NCBI GenBank assembly: GCA_000444245.1
Contig: KE605961.1
Span: 2,389 to 23,360, forward strand
Length of the DNA stretch: 20,972 nucleotides
Origin: Botryllus schlosseri
Taxonomy: Eukaryota > Chordata > Ascidiacea > Stolidobranchia > Styelidae
Direction: 5' to 3'
The notes beneath the pieces are model-generated. The model saw only the letters and a list, made by a program, of their open reading frames with translations, had not been told where the DNA came from and searched no databases. Positions 10,301-19,300 of the stretch are shown here, piece after piece (position 1 is the first letter of the stretch; the number at the start of each line of letters is the position of its first letter). The translations under genes were made by a program, and so were the position numbers.

Positions 10301-13300
10301 TATTAGCTACTATCGGATATCTAGAATACCAGTTGTTTTTATAGCTCGCCAGTGTTGACATATTTGACATCTAATCATCCAAGGTTTGATATGAGACTCT
10401 GGGTGTATCTAAGAGACAATGTTGGAACCAGGGGAAATATAAATTGATGGAAAGTGGTATTCGCAAAAAGAAATATTCAAAATTCAACATGAACTCTCAA
10501 TATCTCCATAACACCCGTTTCAGATGCTAGATTATTGAATCGACAGTATGCTCTTCCGTAAATTATGATGTTTTCAGTCTATTGCTTCTCAGGTATCTTG
10601 GAATTTCAATTTCAAACAAAGAACAGCTCTTTGGAAACGGAAATCCAATAATTCATGAAGAAGCATCTAAAATAGTGTCTATTTGCAAGAAAGACTGGGC
10701 TGCCCATGTAGATACGTCCATTATCAGCTTCACCTCTCTGTCAAATTTGTATGACGTATCTCAAAAACAACCAGTTACCATATCTCTTCGTGTCGGTGTA
10801 GCAACTTCCGTCGAAATCGATCAAGAAATATTCCAAGACCCACAGCAGTCAGGTTCAAGTGGCTTCCAGTCACAGAGAGTGACATACTCGTTCTACATTT
10901 CAAAAGATGGTCAGCTTTCGGAAGATGATGTGATGGTGTACGCTGGGATCACCAACAACCGTGCCCGTTCTGAAGTATGGTAAGCTGCAGAGGTGGTATA
11001 AGTTGTGGGTAGTGCTACCTGAATAGAAGTAGATGTGATGCTGTCAATTTCTACTTATTGACAAGTAGGGATATCAATATCTAAGTACTTATTGACTTAT
11101 TGACAAGTAGGGATATCAATATCTAAGTACTTTGGTTACGGTAATCCAAGTTCTGTCATCTTTTAGGAGTAATCAGTTGAGGCTACCATTGAAATTGAAG
11201 AATACATCTTCGCAACTAACGCAAAATGACTAGTGACAATAGGAATAGGTGCAATTTTAGAGAAATATTTTCAGCTGCCGTGATGCAAGGGCTGTTTCAG
11301 ACTCTTGTTATGACAATTTAACCCAGTGGTTCCCGCCATTTTTTGACTCATCGCCCCCTTATCAAGTTCGACCCAAATTTTCACCCCCAGTTTTACGGAT
11401 CCGAAAAAGAGGTCATATAAACAGGAAATTTATTTACATAACTCTAACCGCTGGTGAATTGAATAAAAAAGATCCTTTTTCCGAATAAAGTGCTTGGAAA
11501 ACCGGTTTCCGCGTTTACTTCCCGTTGAGTTGACATTTTTCCGCATCATGAGAATAATCCGTCTTCACACGCATTATTAGCTGCATTAACAGAATATATA
11601 TCACTGGATGTTCTAACATTTTCGCTCCCTATCGCCCCCAGTTGCCCCTCTTTTGCCCAATTGTTTCTCAAAATGGCCCACCGGGGGCGATGTCGGCCAC
11701 ATTGGAAACCAATGATTTAACCAGTAAATGCGATACAAACACATCCCAAGATTGCCTTCTACTCAATAAATTCCAAAGTGTAAAACGCAAGTAATTTTGC
11801 CTGAAAAAATTTAATTTGCAGTGTAAAAAATTTGCAGTGTAAGCAGGCAAAACCTACTTGAGTACTCCAAAAAAGTAGAATTACTGGTGCTGTCGAACGT
11901 ATACTTCCATATACTTATGCAATCTTGTTTTTTCAGGAATTCATATCTACCGTACAACCAAGTGTTTGATATCGAAGGGGGGATTGGGTTGTTCCAATAC
12001 GTTGACATACAGTTTTGCTCCCGCTTTATGAACCTGAATAACACTATCTTTCTCATTGCCGCCACTGACAAAGAAGGTTCGTTGCTCATGCTAAAGATGG
12101 TAGTTGAGAAATTCTTCCGACTATGTAGTGGAAAATTGTAAATTATTTCCCATACATTTTGTGATTTCGAGCTCAGTATGATTATCGGCGCCTCACTGTC
12201 GCATCAGAGTTGCGGAACAATCGATATATTTTACTGCCAAGTAATTACCATGTAACACAAGCATGGGTACTAATCAGCCCATTGCTTATCCTGTCCCATT
12301 CCAATGTAGTGAAGTAATCTCAAGGTTTGAGATCCTGTCCCATTAACTTTTCGATTTTACTTTGTTTAGGTGTTGTATTCCTCAGTAAAACACTGCGTTT
12401 ATTGTAAATTCTTTTACTCACGAATTCCCAGAGTGTAGCTATTTACCCGAATGAATGTTGTTTTCAAACTTCAAATACATCTTTTTAACAGTGTGTAGCA
12501 AGACAGCTTATGCAGCCTATACCTGAGTTCTAAAAGTACTACACACACATGTATTGCTCCCAACATGCCAACACTTCAGTTCGTCATTTATTGATATTTT
12601 TATTAATTCAAAAACACCACAATATTCCGATATAATGAAAACATTGTAAGGTGTCAAAACTAAAACTGTAAGATTTCCTTGTTTCTTTACGGACAACAAA
12701 TATTGTCATATTATGTTGGATTTACGTTTCTCAATTCCCTTTCAGGGTTTTATGAAGAGATCATTGAAAATGACAACAACTATCTTGCACTGGAACTGAA
12801 ATTGGTTGGATGTGAAGACGCATATTTAAGCGTACCATACTTCCATGTCAATACCAAAATCCCCTCTATTCTTCATTCGAATAAGGCAATTACCATTGAA
12901 GTCATATCGGAAGAAAATTACTATCACCGTGATGTTGTGAACAATGATGTGTACATGAATATGAGCATGTCGGTAATAATTAGTAACCAAAACCCTTTTG
13001 CCAAACATGAAGACTTTGATGAAATTCCTCTCATATCTGGTCAAAGACTTGTAGGTTTGTTTGATCTAGATCACCATGATTTTAACAGGAATGGACTGTA
13101 TCTTGGCAGTTCCCACTTTACCATTCCTCTGAACATACCATCACATAGCAGGATTTGTGGAAAAATTTGGAAAATAACATTGTACTTCGAATCCTATACC
13201 TTTTCACCCATTACAAATTCCCAGACCGGTATGGAGCAGGATCAGTTGGTGTATATTATTTGTGATTCTAAGTATGCGTCTATATACACTGACATTGAAT

Positions 13301-16300
13301 ATGCACTTCCAAGCACCGTATATCCATCGATCCCGTACCCAATTAAATTTGAAGTCGTAGACGATATTTTCCAACGAGCTGCTCTTGTGGAATTAAATGA
13401 AACCGAATTGGACTTGGAGCAAATCAAAGTTGAACTCCTAATAGCCGTTGATCATATTTATGCGAATAATTTCACATTACCGGATCCTTTAAGTATCCAT
13501 TGCAATGTCACCAAGGTTGATGCAGGTATGATCGCGAAAAATATGACACGGAATCAATAAATCTGCTATGGATTTGTCTTAGATTTTGAGCAACACAATG
13601 TGGCTACTATAGCTTGCAACGGAATTGCGGTATTTGAAGACATGTTATGTGTTGGTGGTCAACTGCGGTATATGCTTGCTGTCTCAGGTAAGGCACTGTT
13701 GAATTTATTTGATGATATGGTAATTCTGTGTGCAATGAACATCGACATAAGTACAAATCATCCAATGCCTAATTATTTATAATTTATTCAAATATAGACT
13801 CGTTTTACTTTACAAAATTTTTGCAGGTTAAATTTATTTTGATTCTTTTTGTCCTGCCTATTTTAATATGAGCCATAATGCAATACGGATTACACTCATT
13901 GTCATCATTAACTTTTATCTAATAAAGTGAATTATTGACGCTGTAGTGATCGAATAAAGTTGATTCTATATCAATTAAACTGGAATTGAATAGGGCTAAG
14001 GCATTAAAAACATGTAGAGTGTATTGAAATTCGCATAGGTGCTCAAATAAGCATTAGAAAAAGATTATGCAAGAACATATTCCAACATTGCTGCTTGTGC
14101 TCGATTAAGCTACTCAAATTATGTCGGAATATACCTGTATTGTTAGTTTTCTTCATGAAATAGAAATTGATATCAAAATTCAAATGGTGATGTTATCATG
14201 GAATTTCGAAACAGGTTCTTAAAAAATGTGTAATAGACAGGCTTAAATTTTATGAAAGTAACTCAAATACGATACATCTCTTCTGATTTTATTGAGTTAG
14301 TAGGTATGAGATCTGTTGTCATTTGCAGGGACATGTACTATGCCTAGACAGTGTAGGGATTTGGTTATTTTTTCACCTGTCATAATGATATTAAACTTGA
14401 TTTGGGAAGGTCATGGTACTGAAGCTGCATATTTTAATGGAAAAATGGCATCCAAGTTGCATTGTCCGGATATTGATGAAGATCTCTGCGATGCGTTTAT
14501 CGAGGAGACATCCGCGCCTGATATGATCGCAGAAGGACAACAGCATAGCATTATAGACTACTTCCAGTTACGGTATCTCAGGCCGAATCAGACTCTTGTT
14601 CTGAGTGAACTGTTGGATCATCAAGTTATTATTTACAAGTTGAAGAAGTAAGATTGTTAATCATTTCAGAATTTAATGTGGACCCATTCTAACTTGAGTT
14701 TGAATTTAGCATCATAATTTTCTTCCGCACTTTACTATCACCTGCTTTTCTACATTTTTTCCCTAAATTGTATGTAAGAATTTAATCAATATTGTAATGC
14801 CAAACCAATATTTTTTGAGTATTAACAAATAGAATTGTGTTGGCTCACCGAGCGAGATAGCATAATAGTGATGTTTCCAGCTACTTGATCGGGTTAATGT
14901 TTGGGTTAATGTCGAGATTTAGAGTTCCTCATTTTATGAAGACATAAATATATATGTGATATGGCAGTTCAAATTCATAATGTTTATGCAACCAGAATCA
15001 AATCAAACCAGGTATAATATCAAATATGTAGTCGGTAATGGGACCAGAGAACTCCGAAGGACTCTTATCAAACTTTCCATTTCTAAATCAATATCAAGAT
15101 ACAGGTTTTTTGCTGTTCCTGTTATATCTCATTGGAACATATTTTTTTCAGGGGTGAGATCAGCATTCCACTAATTACAAACCCAGTATCAGAATTGACT
15201 GAAGCTGATGATCCATCATTGGGTATTCATGTGTCAACGGAAATCATTTTCGCATCGGATTACGGCTGGAATGCTGTGTTTTGTGGTCACACCGAAATCG
15301 TGGCTACTATCAACAAGAATGCTCTGCATTGTGTCGATCCCTATACGCCTAATGATTCCATTACGAAGAAGTTGTTCATTCGATGCACAGGTTAGACAAG
15401 CTGGTCATTGTTATACTGACTTCGTGTGTAATACAAGTTTTTACGATAATTTTCTTTTAGATGATGTGTATCATGTTAAGGACGTGTCGGTCTTACCGGT
15501 GTTGCCATGGATAAAAATATCATGCTTTGTGGATACTCCTATCTTGGTGATGGCGTCGCTTTCATTTGCCAATTCCACATTTCTGAAACAAGCAATGAGT
15601 GATGGTGATTTTGTTTGGAAAGCTTACATCTCGTATGATCCGCTATTAGACAGAACTTTTGACGAAGCAGTGCGTCTTCGCATACAAAGCTCAAATATTG
15701 ATGCGGATAACAGGTTCGTATCAGAATTGAATAATACATGACTTAGATATATCCTAGTATAAGGAAAATCAAAGACAGCTTCACACGAATTGAATATAAC
15801 GAGAAATGTTAAGGTTGCAACCAAATATCCATCCAGAAACTATTAATGTACTGTAGTAGTCGTTAGTACCCAAGGAGAAGTAGAAATAATGCTGTTTACT
15901 TATACTCAATCACATTCAGAAGTAGCATGTCAAAACTGGTTGAAGTAGAAGTTGAAAATAAAGATTTCACAAGCACTCCAGTAGTTTTAAAAATTTGATT
16001 TGGTCGAGATGTCACCTAGTTTTAGTAGCTGATCAAAAGTGGCTATTTTTCAAATTTCAGAGTGCAATCTCATGCCTGATGACCAGTGCAAGTTTTTGTT
16101 TCACTAAATTCGCAAGAGTTGCATTTATTATTACTTTTTAATTGATTAAGTATAAGGTACTCGAAAGGTCCCGTTTCTTTCTTTCTTTGCTATTTAATCG
16201 ATCATGCATGTACTTTTTTGTTCGTTAGGTTTGGAACCTAAATAACAGCATTTCGCTGTCAGCTCCTGCAGAGCTGTCGAATTTGGTACTTTCCCATGTC

Positions 16301-19300
16301 ACGGACCAGAAGTAGTTTTATAGCATGTTTTTTAAACACTCTTTTACATTTTCCCCAATTCGTGATAAAAGTTGCAGTGAAAAGTTGCATGAACCACAGA
16401 AATAAGTTGCAGAAAGTTGCAGTATCAAATTCATACAAACAGCTTAAAACATCATACCATATAAATTCTGAGTATTTAGGAAGCTGCGGGAAGCTGTAAA
16501 AATACTTGCCCTGCTGATGACATTATAATTTGGTGCAATTTTCAAAAATGTATCCAGTTACAGTGTTACAGCCCTGGGCAGACTTGGATAACTACACAAT
16601 TTTCAGTTTTACCAAATTAGATTACGATTGGAACTAGAGCTGCAGATTTTTTCCAAATTAGATTACAATTAGAATTAGAGCGAAATATCTTTTTCCAAAT
16701 TACATTAGAATTACAATTACAAGGTTTTTTCAATTCAGATTAGAATAACAATTACTGATTTTTCATGAACTCAAAAATAAATTCTGAATGAGCAATGCGC
16801 TGATGGCTTGGCACTTGATTTCCTGTGTAGAATTAAAATCAGAGCATAGAAACATTTCTCAAATTAGATTAGAATTATATTACTGGCATTTCGCTCTAAT
16901 TCAGTCTAATTAGACGTACAACTTTATCTACACGAATATTATTTCACAATGAAGTATTGCCATCCCCGATAATACAAATTTGAAGCATATATCATTTTTT
17001 ACCGCATTCATTGTTACTGCACGTTGATGACCCCTAGTAAAAAAACAGGTGTCAGGTTTTAGATAATAATCGCTGTAATATGTACATCAAAAAGAAAAAT
17101 GCAGACTAAGGATTGCTTTTTGTGTTTACACTATTTTAGCTCCTCTCATTTTGACACAGTCACTTGTGTAATTTCTAGCTCATCGCTCCATATTCGAGCC
17201 CAAGGCAACCTCAGTCTCTCTTTCACATCTTGCGCAGACGGCCGCCAGAAATATCTCATTATTCAGATCACGAGTAAGTACCCACACACCGCTACTATTC
17301 ACAACAAATTCGTTTAACCGCATTCGCGTTTCTTTGCATCGTAGACGTTTGTGAGACGGAATAAATCTTTTCATTCTGTCATTTGCCTAATTAATATTTC
17401 ATGGACTTCTTATTTTTATTAGAATTCGATGCACCAAGTGAATCTATTTGCGCATCAATTTCCAGGTCCGTTGATTGATGCCGACAAGCAGTGGGCTAAC
17501 AATTTGTTTTCTTTGCCCCTGAGTTCGGTCGCAAACTTGAGAGAATTCGATGGTGCGGCTGATGATTCCTATTTGGTTTTGGATGATTTCTCGTTGTCGG
17601 ACAATAACGTTGTGCAGATGACGGAAAGTAGCTCATTCGTAGCCGCCATTTCGTCGAAACTTCCGAGGTACGAGGGCTTCCTCTAAACTCCTATCTGAAT
17701 GCTAATACTGTCTCAGATTCGCATACATGCTATTACAATATTTGATTATTACCGTTGATGATTTCTAGTGCTTTGGCCTGCACCTTTGGTTCATGAGTCA
17801 GTGTGCCGTTGACCGAACGTGTGTTCTGTTGGTGAAACTTGTAATGAAACCATAATTATTTGACAGAGAACATTTATCAAAGATCCTAACATATAATACT
17901 GGGTGTTAACATAATCACGCTTTATATTCAGAATACCATTTTGTGCTTTTAATTGAAGTAGGTATTACTAGGGATGGGAAAAATCGAGTACCTGAGTGAT
18001 TAGACTCTGAATTGGGTATTGAGCTTCGAGTCAAGTATTCAAGTATTACTCATTTTAATGTCATAATAATGTGGAATGAAAGATACGGATAGCTCAGATA
18101 GCCTATGTATATTTTATGCGACCACAGAGCATGCAATGCCAGTTTTACATCACGTTTAAGATATGTTGGTATATTTTCTACTTTGCCAATCACATTGGAC
18201 TTGGTGACTATGCTGTGAGTCGATCACACTTTCACAGAGATTTCACTTCCACTAATGTGTGTAGCTTTCTAGGCTTGTTTCGTATGTTGTGATACGGCTA
18301 ATCTAGATAGCATAAAAACTATAATTCTCGTTGACATAAAAACTATAATTCTCGTTGACACTTTAACTGTTTTTAGCCAGGAGCATATAATTCTAACACT
18401 CAAAAATATCATCTCTTATGACTCGACTCAAATCATTAAAATTAGGGCGCGATCCAGATTGGAGTACTTGAATCATTGGGCCCAGCCCCAGTAATGACAT
18501 GTCTATGAAATTTGAACTTTCATGTGTAATTACGTAGAAATCCATGGTGTTAATCCCATTTCCACCTGAGTGGCAATGCTGCCTATTTTGACCATATCTG
18601 TTTATATATTACTTTGTACAACAACTCACAGAACCCCCGACGGTGCCACTGATACCGCAAACTTCGTCAAACTGCAATTGGTGATTCGCATTGGGAATAA
18701 ATCCGACACTCTTCAAGCTGGTTCTTTCGTAGTTTTCAATGAAACCATCGGCACAGTAGTCTCTGACGACGAACTGTTCAAGATACAACGTTACCACGTA
18801 CCTTCCGTCACAATTCAGTCTACTTTCACAATTCCCATTCGCCTGATCGGAATGCTTTGCGGACAATCACACATATCCTTATCGGTGGAAGACAATGGAA
18901 ACTTTATCATTGATAATGACAAAAGCAATAATTATCTCGAAAAGATTGTCAAGGTTCAATGCCCAGGTGACGTGCTTGTTTGGACAGAGTCGTCTTTTCA
19001 CAGCCTACAGACCAGTATCGATGTTCACGAATATTTACACGAAGACATTATACTTAATCCGTTGAAGAGTTCGAAAGTGAGAATGCAGGTTTCGGTATGG
19101 AACTTCGGGCAATTTCAGCTGCAACGGGAAGAGTCTGAATCCTTCTTCTCCGTCGAAACAACAGGAAATCTTTTACAGTATGACTGGACTGTGACATCAC
19201 AACAAAGAATGTATTGGAATGTGTTAGAACAAGTGAATTTTACCGTTACATTCAACATGAATGTTTCCAGTGACATTTGCGCTTTGCAAGCAAGAGACAA

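Larger units (their letters stand above)
10980..11936 (+). other. Intron with a tandem duplication and a hAT element
   Basis: Bounded by TATG|GTAAGC and GTTTTTTCAG|G. Carries the 42-bp tandem duplication at 11054-11137 and the 391-bp hAT at 11324-11714. The remaining sequence shows nothing else. Confidence 0.78.
17668..18631 (+). other. Intron with an AGTCA-type element
   Basis: Bounded by CGAG|GTACGA and AACTCACAG|A. Contains the element at 17968-18491 and the 24-bp tandem repeat inside it. The ATG at 18570 lies in this intron just before the acceptor and is not taken as a start. Confidence 0.7.

Noticed and set aside
14956-15174. Open stretch read as a possible extra exon
   Set aside because: No donor fits phase, and joining 14647 directly to 15152 gives a consistent Lys codon and unit sequence.
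16367-16422. Four AAGTTGCA copies as a regulatory cluster
   Set aside because: Irregular spacing in intronic sequence, no second cluster, no recognised binding motif.
18570-18631. ATG with a hydrophobic run (MAMLPILTISVYILLC) as a new gene start with a signal peptide
   Set aside because: The acceptor at 18631 joins in phase to the previous exon, and the unit sequence continues across it. A signal-peptide alternative start cannot be fully excluded without transcript ends.
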